Below are positions 22,371 through 31,727 of a DNA stretch of 64,000 nucleotides, piece after piece. Under the pieces are notes generated by a model. It did no database searches. It worked only from the letters and a program-made list of their open reading frames with translations, and was not told the DNA's origin. Every line of letters starts with the position of its first letter. Position 1 is the first letter of the stretch. The stretch lies in contig MEFD01000031.1 of assembly GCA_001724995.1 (NCBI GenBank), forward strand, positions 1 to 64,000, written 5' to 3'. The DNA is from Rubrivivax sp. SCN 71-131 (lineage in GTDB: Bacteria; Pseudomonadota; Gammaproteobacteria; Burkholderiales; Burkholderiaceae_C). The translations under genes and the position numbers were made by a program.

Positions 22371-22397
22371 CCGATCCGCCGATCCGCCGATCCGCCG
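22371..22397. repeat. Short tandem repeat, 8-bp unit CCGATCCG x3
   Basis: Three perfect copies of CCGATCCG run from 22371 to 22394 and continue with CCG. They lie in the gap between divergent dcd and the Mpo1-like gene, just before the latter's start at 22403, so copy number changes would alter its leader. Confidence 0.85.
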
Positions 22398-22402
22398 CCG
22401 CA

Positions 22403-22942
22403 ATGGTCCCATCCCGCCGTCACGCCGTCGACATGCTGGTGCCGTACGCACGCTACCACCGCGACCGGCGCAACATCCTCACGCACTTCGTCGGCGTGCC
22501 GATGATGGTGCTGGCACTGGCCGTGCTGCTGTCGCGGCCATCGTTCGTGCTCGGCGGGCTCGTGCTGTCGCCGGCCTGGATCGCCCTGGTCCCGCTGGCG
22601 CTGTGGTACCTCACGCGCGGCGCGCTGCTGCTGGGGCTGGCGGTGAGCGCCGGCATCGCGCTGCTGGTGCTGCTGGCGCATGGGCTGCCGGCCGGCGGCA
22701 CCGTGGCCTGGCTCGCCTGGGGCCTGGGCCTGTTCGCGCTCGGCTGGAGCCTGCAGTTCGTCGGCCACTACTACGAAGGTCGCAAGCCCGCGTTGCTGGA
22801 CGACCTCGGTGCACTGGCCGTGGGCCCGATGTTCGTGGCGCTGGAGATGCTGGCGCCGCTGCGGCCCTTCAGGGCGCTGGCCGGCGAGATCGAGCGACGC
22901 GCCGGGCCGACCGTGCTGCGCGACCTCGCGCACCCGGCCTGA
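22403..22942 (+). CDS. Mpo1/DUF962-family membrane protein
   Basis: This protein of about 179 aa belongs to the YGL010w/Mpo1 (DUF962) family, whose yeast member is an Fe(II) 2-hydroxy fatty acid dioxygenase. The conserved histidines are seen in YARYHRDRRNILTHFVGVPMM (residues 14-34) and WSLQFVGHYYEGRKPALLDDL (about 115-135), with three or four membrane helices between and after. Start choice is uncertain: ATG 22403 or ATG 22433, which begins right at the conserved core. Fatty-acid alpha-oxidation is inferred from the family only. Confidence 0.8.
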   Translation: MVPSRRHAVDMLVPYARYHRDRRNILTHFVGVPMMVLALAVLLSRPSFVLGGLVLSPAWIALVPLALWYLTRGALLLGLAVSAGIALLVLLAHGLPAGGTVAWLAWGLGLFALGWSLQFVGHYYEGRKPALLDDLGALAVGPMFVALEMLAPLRPFRALAGEIERRAGPTVLRDLAHPA

Positions 22943-22945
22943 ACA

Positions 22946-23341
22946 TCAGAACACCAGCGTGCGCCAGCGCGGATCGCAGGCCCGCGCCATGAACTGCACC
23001 GCGCCGCCGCGGCGCGTGCACTGCGGGATGAGTTGACCCGGGTCGATGCCGTGCGCGTGCAGCGCGTCGCTGCAGGCCAGCAGCACCGCGCCGTGCTCGA
23101 CTGCCTCGCGCAGGTGCTGGCCGATGCTCTTGTCCACCCGCGCCGAGGCGTACAGCGCGTCGGCCACGCCGGGGACGAGGAGCCGCACGCTGCCGGCCGT
23201 GAAGTAGATTTCCACCGGCATGTCCATCGCCGCCGCGGCCGCAGCGTGGAAGAAGGGCGTCGCCAAGCGGTCGGGCACGGACGGGTCGCTGGCCCAGAGC
23301 AGGAGCGCGACCCCGGCCACGGAATCGACGTCAAAGCTCAT
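22946..23341 (-). CDS. DsrE/DsrF-like family protein
   Basis: This 131-aa protein has the DsrE fold pattern: VAGVALLLWASDPSVPDRLATPFFHAAAAAAMDMPVEIYFTAGSVRLL at the N-terminal half and GAVLLACSDALHAHGIDPGQLI at the C-terminal half with one central Cys. Members act in sulfur relay or are of unknown function. The start MSFDVDSVAG at 23341 fits the fold; the frame stays open upstream with a low-complexity Arg/Ala stretch that is probably not translated. It is convergent with the Mpo1-like gene (3 nt apart) and divergent from glpD. Confidence 0.72.
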   Translation of the reverse strand: MSFDVDSVAGVALLLWASDPSVPDRLATPFFHAAAAAAMDMPVEIYFTAGSVRLLVPGVADALYASARVDKSIGQHLREAVEHGAVLLACSDALHAHGIDPGQLIPQCTRRGGAVQFMARACDPRWRTLVF

Positions 23342-23529
23342 GGCCGCGACACGCCGCCGCGCGAGCGCGCACGCGATCGCCGCGGCGCCAGCCGCAGCGG
23401 TGGCACGAGCACGGCGCGGGCGCGGGCGCGGGGACACATGCGGCAAGCATAAGCCTGGGGCGGCCGGGCCGGGCGTGGCGATCCGGCATGGAAGAGAATG
23501 CCCGGCCTGACCGCCGCCAAGGAGACTGC

Positions 23530-25055
23530 TTGCCCTGCTCCCCCGCGCCTGACAACGCTTCCCCCTATGACGTGCTGGTCGTCGGCGGCGGCATCAACGG
23601 CGCCGGCATCGCACGCGAGCTGGCCGGGCGCGGGCTGTCGGTGCTGCTGGTGGAGCAGCACGATCTCGCGCAGCACACCTCCTCGGCCAGTACCAAGCTG
23701 ATCCACGGCGGCCTGCGCTACCTCGAGTACTGCGAGTTCGGCCTCGTGCGCAAGGCGCTGGCCGAGCGCGAGCGGCTGCTGCGCAGCGCGCCGCACATCA
23801 TGGGGCCGCTGTCCTTCGTGATGCCGCACGACCCGTCGATGCGGCCGGCCTGGATGATCCGCGCCGGGCTCTTCCTCTACGACCACCTGGCGCGCCGCGA
23901 GTGGCTGCCCGGCTCGCGCAGCGTGGCCTTGCGTCGCCACGAGGCGGGAGCGGCGCTGCAGCCGCGCTTCACGCGCGGCTTCGTCTACAGCGACGGCTGG
24001 GTCGACGACTCGCGCCTGGTCGCGCTGTGCGCGGTCGACGCCGCCGCGCGCGGCGCGCGCGTCGTCACCCACTGCACCTGCACCCGCGCCGAGCGCGACG
24101 CCGAGGGCTGGACCGCCAGGCTCGAGCCCGGTGAGGGCGCGCCCTTCGCGGTCCGCGCGCGCGCCCTCGTCAACGCCACCGGGCCGTGGGCGGCGCACTT
24201 CCTCGACACACGCGCGCACGTGCCGCACGCGCGGCGGCTGCGGCTCGTGCGCGGCAGACGGCGCACGAGTTCGCCTACCTGTTCCAGAACGCCGACGGCC
24301 GCATCATCTTCGCCATCCCCTTCCAGCAGCACTTCACGCTCATCGGCACCACCGACGTCGAGCACGAAGGCAGCCTGGACGAGATCCGCGCCAGCGACGA
24401 GGAGGTGCGCTACCTCTGCGAGCAGACCAGCCGCTGCTTCGTGCGGCCGGTGACCGCGGCCGACGTGGTCTGGCGCTACGCCGGCGTGCGGCCGCTGCTC
24501 GAGGACGAGGCCGGGAACCCCGCGGCCGTGACGCGCGACTACCGGCTCGTGCTCAACACCGAGGGCGGCGCTCCGCTGCTCAACGTCTGGGGCGGCAAGA
24601 TCACGACCTTCCGCGTGCTCGCGCAGGAGGCAGCCGACCTGATCGGCGGGCCGCTGGGCTGGCGCACGAGCCGCTGGAGCGACGACGCCTTCCTGCCCGG
24701 CGGCGACCTGCGCAGCCTGCTGCCGCGCACGACGCGGCCGGACCAGGACTTGCAGGCCTTCGACACCGCCCTGGCGCGCGCCCATCCCGAACTGCCGACG
24801 GCGATGCGCCGGCGCTGGGTGCGCAGCTACGGCGCCCGCGTCGGCCTGCTGCTGGCTGCGCCGCTCGGCGAGGAAGTGGCCCCCGGCCTGCACGAAGCCG
24901 AGCTCCATCACCTGCACGACGCCGAATGGGCACGCAGCGCCGACGACGTGCTGTGGCGGCGCAGCAAGCTCGGGCTGCACTACACGCCGGCACAGCGGGA
25001 ACAGGTCGCCGGCTGGTGGCAGCGCCGCTACGGCGACCCGGCCACGCGCCGCTAG
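23530..25055 (+). pseudogene. glpD: Glycerol-3-phosphate dehydrogenase (aerobic), frameshifted
   Basis: GlpD oxidises sn-glycerol-3-phosphate to dihydroxyacetone phosphate using membrane quinone. The frame starting at TTG 23530 has an excellent AAGGAG five bases upstream and encodes the FAD fold DVLVVGGGINGAGIARELAG, TKLIHGGLRYLE and NATGPWAAHFLDT. After RRLRLVRG (ending near 24255) the match moves to another frame, resuming with AHEFAYLFQNADGRIIFAIP, then FTLIGTTDVEHEG and the C-terminal domain to 25055. By comparison with the family, about 14 residues are expected between the two parts but only 20 nt are present. This points to a loss of roughly 22 nt around 24255-24270. Either a true pseudogene or an assembly error. 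Confidence 0.85.
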
Positions 25056-25085
25056 AGCCCTGCCGCGGCAAGCGCGCTGGCGGCG

Positions 25086-25111
25086 CCGGCCCCGCGATCA
25101 GGCGGGGCCGG
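25086..25111. terminator. Perfect hairpin between convergent glpD and gcvH-like genes
   Basis: CCGGCCCCGC (25086-25095) pairs with GCGGGGCCGG (25102-25111) over a 6-nt loop; the loop holds the stop codon of the gcvH-like gene. The very stable stem at the junction of two converging genes suggests a shared transcription barrier, though a T run is lacking. Confidence 0.5.
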
Positions 25112-25529
25112 GATGCAGGCGCGCATGCGCGGCCATCGCCGTGGCCACGGCGGCACCGTGCACGAGTTGCGGGCGGTCGCGCTCGAAGTCGTCCGGGCGG
25201 ATGCGCGCAAGCCATCCGCGTCCATAAGGATCCTGGTGCACGAGCTGCGGTCGCCCGGCGAGCGCGGCGTTGACTTCGAGCACCACGCCGCCCACCGGCG
25301 TCTTCACCGAGACGATGGACTTGGCCAGCTCGACCACGCCCACCGAGCCGCCCTGCACCACCGCCACGCCCACGCCCTTGGGACGCGCCATGTAGATCTC
25401 GCCCGACATGCGGATGCCCAGCGCAGTGATGCCGACCGTGGCGCTGCCGTCCTCGTGCAGCCGTGCCCAGACCTGATGCTCGATCAGGTAGTGGAGCTCG
25501 GGTGGCGCGTCGATCGGCTCTTCCGTCAT
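25098..25529 (-). CDS. GcvH-like lipoyl-domain protein
   Basis: This 143-aa protein has the H-protein/biotinyl-lipoyl fold. The beginning HYLIEHQVWARLHEDGSATVGIT resembles the H-protein N-terminus (EHEWV...GVTDYA). The lipoyl site region is VELAKSIVSVKTPVGGVVLEVN (residues 68-89), where the Lys of ELAK matches the lipoylated ESVK lysine. The C-terminal GWLARIRPDDFERD follows the family pattern. No gcvT or gcvP is nearby. It is instead the last gene after selC in the selenium/formate block, so it may carry lipoate for another process. Start ATG 25529 is the first good Met before the fold. Confidence 0.75.
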   Translation of the reverse strand: MTEEPIDAPPELHYLIEHQVWARLHEDGSATVGITALGIRMSGEIYMARPKGVGVAVVQGGSVGVVELAKSIVSVKTPVGGVVLEVNAALAGRPQLVHQDPYGRGWLARIRPDDFERDRPQLVHGAAVATAMAAHARLHPGPA

Positions 25530-25560
25530 CGGCTGCGTCCGGCCGCGCACGCGCCGCGCA

Positions 25561-25656
25561 TGGCGGAGGGGGATGGGAGTCGAACCCACCCGGCGACGCA
25601 TGGCGCCACCCACCGGGTTTGAAGCCCGGCCGACCCACCAGGATCGTTCCCCCTCC
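25561..25656 (-). tRNA. selC: tRNA-Sec (anticodon UCA)
   Basis: The 96-nt minus-strand gene has the special selenocysteine tRNA build: an 8-bp acceptor GGAGGGGG/CCCCCTCC with discriminator G and encoded CCA, an anticodon loop CTTCAAA (anticodon TCA, reads UGA), a long variable arm (GGTGGGTGGCGCCATGCGTCGCCGG region) and TTCGACT in the T loop. It lies 33 nt downstream of selB, in the same orientation, inside the formate dehydrogenase block that contains the UGA codon it must read. Confidence 0.97.
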
Positions 25657-25689
25657 AGGGTCGCAGCCCCGACGGCACGAGCCCCTCGC

Positions 25690-27624
25690 TCATGCCGCGG
25701 CCTCCACGAACAGTGAACTGTCGCTGCGCAGGCGATGCACGTCGCCGACGCGCCGCAGCAGTCCGATGCGGTCGAAGTACTCGAGCACCTGGATCGCACG
25801 CTTGCGGCCGAGCTGCGTGGCGTCGCGAAAGGCCGCCGCCTTCACCTCGCCGTCGCTCATCCGCGCCACCCTGCGCGCGATGGCCGCGAGTCTGGCGACG
25901 CTCGCTTGCGGGTAGTAGAGGTCTTTCACCACTTGATGCAGTTCGCCGCGTTGCGCCAGGCGCGCCAGCGTGGTGCGCACGAGCGCCTCGCTCTCGCCGG
26001 CGTCGCGCGCGAGGTCGCGCGCCCACGCGCCCTCGAAGCCGGCTTCGGCCAGCCGCGGCGCCACCTTCTGCGCCAGGCGCTGCTCGGTCGCCGAGAGGCG
26101 CACGCCGTGCTCCGGCAGGTGCAGAAAGGCGCCGCTTTGCGCCAGCACCGCCTGGCGCAGCAGACGCTCGAGCAGCGCGCGCCACAGCGGCTCGGGCAGC
26201 CGCGGCAGGGCCAGGCGGCGCAGGCGCGCGGCATCGGGTCCGGCATCGTCGGGATGGCGCTCGTGAAAAGCGCCGAGCACGTCGCGCACCTGCGCCTGCG
26301 AGGCTTCGACCTGCGCCGGGCCCAGCGCGGCATGCTGCCCGGGCACACGCGCCTGCAGCGCGCCTTCTGGCAACCCGGGGGCGAAGCGCTGCGGGTCGAG
26401 GCCCGCGGCCTGCGCCAGCCGCCCCAGGTCGACGCCCTGCGGCGCGATGGCCAGCAGCGCACGCGCGCGCTGCGCCGGGTCCGGCTGGCGCAGCGCCTGC
26501 ACCTCGGCCAGCCGCTGCGGCGTGCGCCGGTAACGGGCGGGCGCGTACGGGTCGAGCACGACCCCGCCGGCCAGCGTGCGCGAAGCCGAGGCGTCGCGCA
26601 GCACCACGCGGTCGCCCCACCAGGCACCCACCGGGCGCTGCAGCACGAGCTGCACCAGGCCGCGGCTGCCCGGAGCGAGCGCATCGCCGGCGTCGAGCAC
26701 GGCCACGCTGCCGAGCACGTCGGCCGCGCCCAGGTGCACGTGCACCGGCGTGCCGCTGCGCAGCGCGCGCGCCTCGTCGTGCCAGAGCGTGAGTTCGGCG
26801 TCGAGGCGCGTCGTCTGCAGGGCCGCAGCCGGCGCCGCCAGCCACTGTCCGCGCTGCACCTGCTCGCGCGCCAGCGCCGGCAGGTTCAGCGCCGTGCGCT
26901 GGCCGGCCAGCGCCTCGTGCACCGGCTGGTTCTGGGCATGCACGCCGCGCACCCGCGCCGCACCGACTCCGGCGACGCCGGGGACGAGTTGCAGTTCGTC
27001 GCCCACCGAGACCCTGCCGGCGTGCACGGTGCCGGTGAGCACCGTGCCGATGCCCGCGAGGGTGAAGGCGCGGTCCACGGCGATGCGCGCCAGGGCGTCC
27101 TCGCGCCCGCGCCTCACCGGATTCCGGGCCGCCTCCAGCAGCAGCCCGCGCAGATCGGCAAGGCCCTGCCCGTCGAGTGCCGACACGGGCACCAGGGGCG
27201 CGTGCTGCAGCGTCGAGCCGGCCAGCAACGCCACGATCTCGGCACGCACCGCCGTCAGCCGCGCGGCGTCGACGCGGTCGACCTTGGTGATCGCCACCGC
27301 CCCTTGCGCCACGCCCAGCAGCGAGAGGATGGCGAGGTGCTCGCGCGTCTGCGGCATCGGTCCGTCGTCGGCGGCGACGAGCAGCAGCGCGAAGTCGATG
27401 CCGCTGGCGCCGGCGAGCATGGTGTGCACCAGGCGCTCATGGCCTGGGACGTCGATGAAGCCGATGCGCTCCGCGCTGCCGGGCACCGGCAGGAAGGCGT
27501 AGCCGAGCTCGATGCTGATGCCGCGCTGCTTTTCCTGCGGCAGGCGGTCGGTGTCGACGCCGGTGAGCGCGCGCACCAGCGTCGTCTTGCCGTGATCGAT
27601 GTGGCCCGCGGTGCCGACGATCAT
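25690..27624 (-). CDS. selB: Selenocysteine-specific elongation factor
   Basis: SelB brings Sec-tRNA to UGA codons with a SECIS hairpin. The 644-aa protein has G1 [17 protein letters not shown] (residues 4-20), G2/switch [12 protein letters not shown]3 [13 protein letters not shown] and G4 ITKVD, then EF-Tu-like domains 2 and 3, and C-terminal winged helices that bind SECIS RNA (last repeats around residues 470-640, e.g. [27 protein letters not shown]). The length is close to E. coli SelB (614). Its ATG overlaps the selA stop (ATGA), giving translational coupling. Confidence 0.96.
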   Translation of the reverse strand: MIVGTAGHIDHGKTTLVRALTGVDTDRLPQEKQRGISIELGYAFLPVPGSAERIGFIDVPGHERLVHTMLAGASGIDFALLLVAADDGPMPQTREHLAILSLLGVAQGAVAITKVDRVDAARLTAVRAEIVALLAGSTLQHAPLVPVSALDGQGLADLRGLLLEAARNPVRRGREDALARIAVDRAFTLAGIGTVLTGTVHAGRVSVGDELQLVPGVAGVGAARVRGVHAQNQPVHEALAGQRTALNLPALAREQVQRGQWLAAPAAALQTTRLDAELTLWHDEARALRSGTPVHVHLGAADVLGSVAVLDAGDALAPGSRGLVQLVLQRPVGAWWGDRVVLRDASASRTLAGGVVLDPYAPARYRRTPQRLAEVQALRQPDPAQRARALLAIAPQGVDLGRLAQAAGLDPQRFAPGLPEGALQARVPGQHAALGPAQVEASQAQVRDVLGAFHERHPDDAGPDAARLRRLALPRLPEPLWRALLERLLRQAVLAQSGAFLHLPEHGVRLSATEQRLAQKVAPRLAEAGFEGAWARDLARDAGESEALVRTTLARLAQRGELHQVVKDLYYPQASVARLAAIARRVARMSDGEVKAAAFRDATQLGRKRAIQVLEYFDRIGLLRRVGDVHRLRSDSSLFVEAAA

Positions 27625-29075
27625 GCCAGCGCCTGCCGCAGCCGCGGCAACTGCTCGACGAAGGCCTGCACGTCGAGGCCGTCCTCCAGGCAGCGCAGGT
27701 CCAGCAGCAGCCGGTCCTCGGCGATGCGGCCGATCACCGGCAGCGGCAGCAGGCGCAGCGCCATCGCCAGCTCATCCAGCGCGCGGCCGCAACCCTTCTT
27801 CTGCCGCGGCACGAGCGCCAGTCCCGCCGAGGGCAGCCGGTCCACCGGCAGCGAGCCCGAGCCGATCTGCCCGAGCAGTTCCACCGGCTCGACCGTGAAA
27901 CGCGGCGCCAGCGCCTCGTGCAGCGTCGGCGCGAGCTGTGCGGCGAGCGCGCGGATGGCGGCTGCCGGCCGCGTCAGCAGGCGCAGCGTCGGCAGATCCT
28001 GCGCCAGACGCTCCGGCCGCAGGTACAGGCGCAGCGTGGCTTCGAGCGCGGCCAGCGTCAGCTTGCCCAGGCGCAGCGCGCGCTTCATCGGCGTGCGGCG
28101 GATGCGCTCAATCGCCGCCCGGCGGCCGACGATGAGTCCGGCCTGCGGGCCACCGAGCAGCTTGTCGCCGCTGAAGGTGACGACGTCGCAGCCGGCGGCG
28201 ATCTTCTCCCGCGGCGTCGGCTCGTGCGGCAGGCCATAGTCCTGCAGGTCGACGAGCGCACCGCTGCCGAGGTCCGTGGCCATGGGCAGGCCATGCTCGT
28301 GCGCGATGGCGGCGATGTCGGCCTCGTCGACGCTGCTCGTGAAGCCTTGCAGCGCGTAGTTGCTCGTGTGCACCTTCATCAAGAGCGCCGTGCGCGCGTT
28401 GACGGCCTGCGCATAGTCGCGTGCATGCGTGCGGTTGGTCGTGCCGACCTCGACCAGCGTCGCCCCCGCAGCGGCCATCACCTCCGGCATGCGGAAGGCG
28501 CCGCCGATCTCCACCAGCTCGCCGCGCGAGACGATCACCTCGCGCCCCTGCGCCAGCGCGGCGACGGTGAGCAGCACCGCGGCGGCGTTGTTGTTGACGA
28601 CGGTCGCCGCCTCGGCGCCGGTGAGCGTCGTCAGCAGCTCCTCGACCAGGCTGTCGCGGTCGCCGCGGCCGCCGCGCGCGAGGTCGAACTCCAGGTTGTT
28701 GGGGCCGGCCATCGTCTGCAGCAGCTGCTGCAGCGCGGAGTCGGCGAGCAGCGCGCGGCCGAGGTTGGTGTGGATCACCGTGCCGCTGAGATTGAGCACG
28801 CGCTGCATGCGCGGGCGCAGGCGCTCGTCGACACCGCCCTGCAGAGCCGCCTGCAGCGCCTGGGCCTGCAGTTCGGCGCGGTCGAGGCCCCCGAGCAGCG
28901 CGCGTGCGCGCAACGCATCGAGCAGCGCGCGCGCCTGCGCCGCGACGAGCGTGTGCCCATGCTCCGCCACCAGCGCCTGCGCACGCGCGCCGCGCAGGAG
29001 CAGGTCGATCGAGGGCAGGTCCTTCGGGCTGGCCTTGGAACCGTCGACGACGGATTCGGCGGGCCGGGCCCTCAC
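27621..29075 (-). CDS. selA: L-seryl-tRNA(Sec) selenium transferase
   Basis: SelA converts Ser-tRNA(Sec) to Sec-tRNA(Sec) with selenophosphate and PLP. The 484-aa product shows [14 protein letters not shown] and [18 protein letters not shown] near the N-terminus, [13 protein letters not shown], and the PLP lysine motif [16 protein letters not shown] (about residues 300-315). The start is GTG at 29075; no better Met occurs before the conserved region. It overlaps selB by four bases and follows fdhE by 70 nt. selD is not in the window and must be elsewhere. Confidence 0.95.
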   Translation of the reverse strand: MRARPAESVVDGSKASPKDLPSIDLLLRGARAQALVAEHGHTLVAAQARALLDALRARALLGGLDRAELQAQALQAALQGGVDERLRPRMQRVLNLSGTVIHTNLGRALLADSALQQLLQTMAGPNNLEFDLARGGRGDRDSLVEELLTTLTGAEAATVVNNNAAAVLLTVAALAQGREVIVSRGELVEIGGAFRMPEVMAAAGATLVEVGTTNRTHARDYAQAVNARTALLMKVHTSNYALQGFTSSVDEADIAAIAHEHGLPMATDLGSGALVDLQDYGLPHEPTPREKIAAGCDVVTFSGDKLLGGPQAGLIVGRRAAIERIRRTPMKRALRLGKLTLAALEATLRLYLRPERLAQDLPTLRLLTRPAAAIRALAAQLAPTLHEALAPRFTVEPVELLGQIGSGSLPVDRLPSAGLALVPRQKKGCGRALDELAMALRLLPLPVIGRIAEDRLLLDLRCLEDGLDVQAFVEQLPRLRQALA

Positions 29076-29145
29076 GGCTGAGTCCTTGGTCGTGCAGTCG
29101 ATGCCGCCGGGCGCAAGCGCATGCCCTCGGCTGCGCGGCCCGGCC

Positions 29146-30213
29146 TCATCGTCCCTCCCGCGAGGCTTGCGACGCCGGCTCCGGTTCGCCGAAGAGCAGC
29201 ATCAGGTTCACGCCGTGGCGCTGCATGCCGGCCTCGGAGACCAGCAGGTCCAGCGTCAACGTCGCCAGGTCGTCGGCCACGGCATCGACGAAGGCATCGC
29301 GGTCGCGGTGCATGATCTTCAGGTAGTGTCCGCAGTCGCTGCAGCACTCGGCCTGCACCACCGCCTGCGCCGCGCGGCCGGCGCTCTCGTCGGCGCCGGC
29401 CTGCGCGAGTTCCAGCGACTGGTAGTACACCGGCTCGGTGGCCATGCAGTGCGCGCACTGGATGCGCGGCAGCGGCCACTGCACGCTGCACAGGCTGCAC
29501 TGCAGCACGCGCTGGCCACTGGCGCGTCCGGTGCTGCGTGTCAGGCTGGCCGTCGGGCGACTGCCGCAGCAGGGGCAACTTCCCGCGTCGGCGGGGGCCA
29601 GGGGGCGCCCGGCCGGCGCCGCGCTGGCGGCTCCCGGCCGCGGCCTCCAGCCGCGTGCATGCAGCCCGAGCGCAAGCTGCGTCCAGTGCACCTGCAGGGC
29701 GGCGGCGACGAGCGGTGCCGTCGCCAGGTCCACGCCGTGCATGACGCCGGTGAGCAGGCAGTCGGCCTGGCGCTCGAGCGCGTCGTCGCTCAGGCGCCCG
29801 GCAGCGTCGAGCGCCGCGCGCATGCCCTCGGGCATGTCGACGCGGCGCAGCGCCTGCACCATGCTGCGCAGCGAAACGCGCCAGGCGGCGTCACGCGGCC
29901 AATCGGCCGCCGGCAACGGCGGCAGCCCGGCCTGCTGGGCGCGCTCGAGCGCCGCAGCGTCGGGCAGCGGCACCTCGGCGTAGGCCTGCAGGGCCGCGTG
30001 CTGCACCTGCGCCAGCTCCGCCATGAAAAGCAGGAAATCGTCCATTGCGTGGCCCGGCGCGAGTTGACGCAGCCGCATCTGGCGCTCGGCGAAGACGCTG
30101 CCGCGCTCGGGCCAGATCAGGGCCGGGGGGGCGCCGAGGCCGCCGTCGCCCTCGCCGGCTGCCGCGGCGATGGCTTCGGCGGACATCGTCTGCGCTCGGG
30201 GACCGTCGCTCAT
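29146..30213 (-). CDS. fdhE: Formate dehydrogenase accessory protein FdhE
   Basis: FdhE is a rubredoxin-like iron/zinc protein needed to activate respiratory formate dehydrogenase before export. The 355-aa product is mostly helical in the first half and has paired Cys motifs in the second: [29 protein letters not shown] and [21 protein letters not shown]. These match the four-CxxC layout of FdhE. It lies 15 nt after the cytochrome b subunit gene, in operon with fdnGHI. Confidence 0.93.
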   Translation of the reverse strand: MSDGPRAQTMSAEAIAAAAGEGDGGLGAPPALIWPERGSVFAERQMRLRQLAPGHAMDDFLLFMAELAQVQHAALQAYAEVPLPDAAALERAQQAGLPPLPAADWPRDAAWRVSLRSMVQALRRVDMPEGMRAALDAAGRLSDDALERQADCLLTGVMHGVDLATAPLVAAALQVHWTQLALGLHARGWRPRPGAASAAPAGRPLAPADAGSCPCCGSRPTASLTRSTGRASGQRVLQCSLCSVQWPLPRIQCAHCMATEPVYYQSLELAQAGADESAGRAAQAVVQAECCSDCGHYLKIMHRDRDAFVDAVADDLATLTLDLLVSEAGMQRHGVNLMLLFGEPEPASQASREGR

Positions 30214-30228
30214 GGACTCGGGGATGGC

Positions 30229-30852
30229 CTACTTGCCTTGCTTCATTTCCTGATACCAGAGCGCATGGTTCCTGCGCGCCCAGGACTCGGAAACCGTACC
30301 ACGCGTCATCGCCCGCATCGTCCCCTTGACCCAGATCGCGGCATAGATGTGCACCGTGGTGGTGATCACCAGCACCACCGCCGCGATCGCATGCAGCACG
30401 ACGGCGATGCGCATGATCTCGATCGAGAAGTAGGGCGCGAACCAGGGCCGCCAGAACGTGATGCCGGTGACCACGAGCACGAACAGGCTCGTCGCCATGA
30501 GCCAGAACACGCGCTTCTGCCCGGGGTTGTAGCGACCGACCGGCGGCATGCCGCTTTTGTCGCCGCGCAGCAGCTTGCCCATGTTGTCGGACCAGGCCTT
30601 GTCCGATTCCGCGCCGAGGTTGTGCTTCCAGAAGCGCACGAGCAGCCCGAGGAAGCTCAGGGCCATGAGCACGCCCAGGAAGGGGTGCAGGATGCGTGAC
30701 CACGGGCCACCCCCGAAGAGCGCGCTCAGGAAGAACAGGCTCGGGTGGAACAGCGCCAGCCCCGACAGCCCGGCGCAGAAGAACAGGATCGCCACGACCC
30801 AGTGATTGAGGCGTTCGCTGTCGTTGTAGCGGTGGAGCAGGCGGGCCATCAC
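30229..30852 (-). CDS. fdnI: Formate dehydrogenase gamma subunit (cytochrome b556)
   Basis: This 207-aa membrane subunit passes electrons from the Fe-S subunit to quinone. Four hydrophobic helices are seen (about 15-35, 50-70, 110-133 and 150-170) with heme-ligand histidines in [20 protein letters not shown] helix ILHPFLG, and [24 protein letters not shown]. The length matches FdnI/FdoI (about 211-217 aa). ATG overlaps the preceding stop (ATGA). fdoI would be an equally valid name. Confidence 0.92.
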   Translation of the reverse strand: MMARLLHRYNDSERLNHWVVAILFFCAGLSGLALFHPSLFFLSALFGGGPWSRILHPFLGVLMALSFLGLLVRFWKHNLGAESDKAWSDNMGKLLRGDKSGMPPVGRYNPGQKRVFWLMATSLFVLVVTGITFWRPWFAPYFSIEIMRIAVVLHAIAAVVLVITTTVHIYAAIWVKGTMRAMTRGTVSESWARRNHALWYQEMKQGK

Positions 30853-31724
30853 GCGTCCTCCTTCTCGTCGGCTTCTTCCTCGATCGGGCCGACCTTGACG
30901 TAGTGCAGGAAACCCACCAGCGCCGCGCCGATCATGCCGGCCAACGCCAGCGGCTTGGCGACGCCCTTCCAGAGCGAGACCATCGGACTGATGCTCGGAT
31001 TGGCGGGCAGTTCCTCGAGCTCGGGCCGGTCGGCGTGCTTGAGCACGTACATGACGTGCGTGCCGCTCACGCCCGCCGGGTTGTAGAGCCCGGCGTTGAC
31101 GAAGCCTCGCTCCTTGAGCTCGCCGGCGCGCTGGTTGCCGTAGGCGACCATGTCATCCTTGGCGCCGAAGATGATCGCGCCCGTGGGGCAGGTCTTCACG
31201 CACGCGGGCTCCAGGCCGATGCCGACGCGGTCCGAACACAAGGTGCACTTGTAGGCCTTGTTGTCGGTGGCGCTGATGCGCGGCACGTCGAAGGGGCAGC
31301 CCTTGATGCAGTAGCCGCAACCGATGCAGTGCTCGCTGATGAAGTCGACGATGCCGTTGGCGTACTTGACGATCGCCCCCGGCGACGGGCAGGCCTTGAG
31401 GCAGCCCGGATCCTCGCAGTGCATGCAGCCGTCCTTGCGGATCAGCCACTCGAGGCTGCCGTCCTTGGGCTCGACCTCGTAGAACTTCATCACCGTCCAG
31501 CTCTGGGCGGTGAGGTCGCTCGGGTTGTCGTAGACGCCGAGGTTGCTGCCGACCTCGTCGCGCAGGTCGTTCCACTCCATGCACGCGACTTGGCAGGCCT
31601 TGCAGCCGATGCACTTGGACTCGTCGATGAGCTTGGCGACCTGCGGCACGTGCACGCGCGCCTGCGGCGGCGGTGTCGTCGTGGCCGAGCGTGCGACCAC
31701 GTCCTGTGATTGCAGACTGGACAT
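30849..31724 (-). CDS. fdnH: Formate dehydrogenase beta (iron-sulfur) subunit
   Basis: This 291-aa electron-transfer subunit holds four 4Fe-4S clusters. Ferredoxin motifs are [15 protein letters not shown] (about 38-52), [35 protein letters not shown] and [25 protein letters not shown], and a C-terminal membrane helix ([19 protein letters not shown]) anchors it at the periplasmic face. The length fits FdnH (294 aa). Three bases separate it from the alpha-subunit stop. Confidence 0.95.
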   Translation of the reverse strand: MSSLQSQDVVARSATTTPPPQARVHVPQVAKLIDESKCIGCKACQVACMEWNDLRDEVGSNLGVYDNPSDLTAQSWTVMKFYEVEPKDGSLEWLIRKDGCMHCEDPGCLKACPSPGAIVKYANGIVDFISEHCIGCGYCIKGCPFDVPRISATDNKAYKCTLCSDRVGIGLEPACVKTCPTGAIIFGAKDDMVAYGNQRAGELKERGFVNAGLYNPAGVSGTHVMYVLKHADRPELEELPANPSISPMVSLWKGVAKPLALAGMIGAALVGFLHYVKVGPIEEEADEKEDA

Positions 31725-31727
31725 GGC

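Noticed and set aside
24240..24280. Programmed ribosomal frameshift in glpD
   Set aside because: No slippery heptamer or downstream structure was seen, and residues expected by the family are missing, which fits a deletion better.
25098..25529. Genuine glycine cleavage H protein gene of a gcv operon
   Set aside because: No gcvT or gcvP nearby and the sequence diverges from standard GcvH; retained only as GcvH-like.
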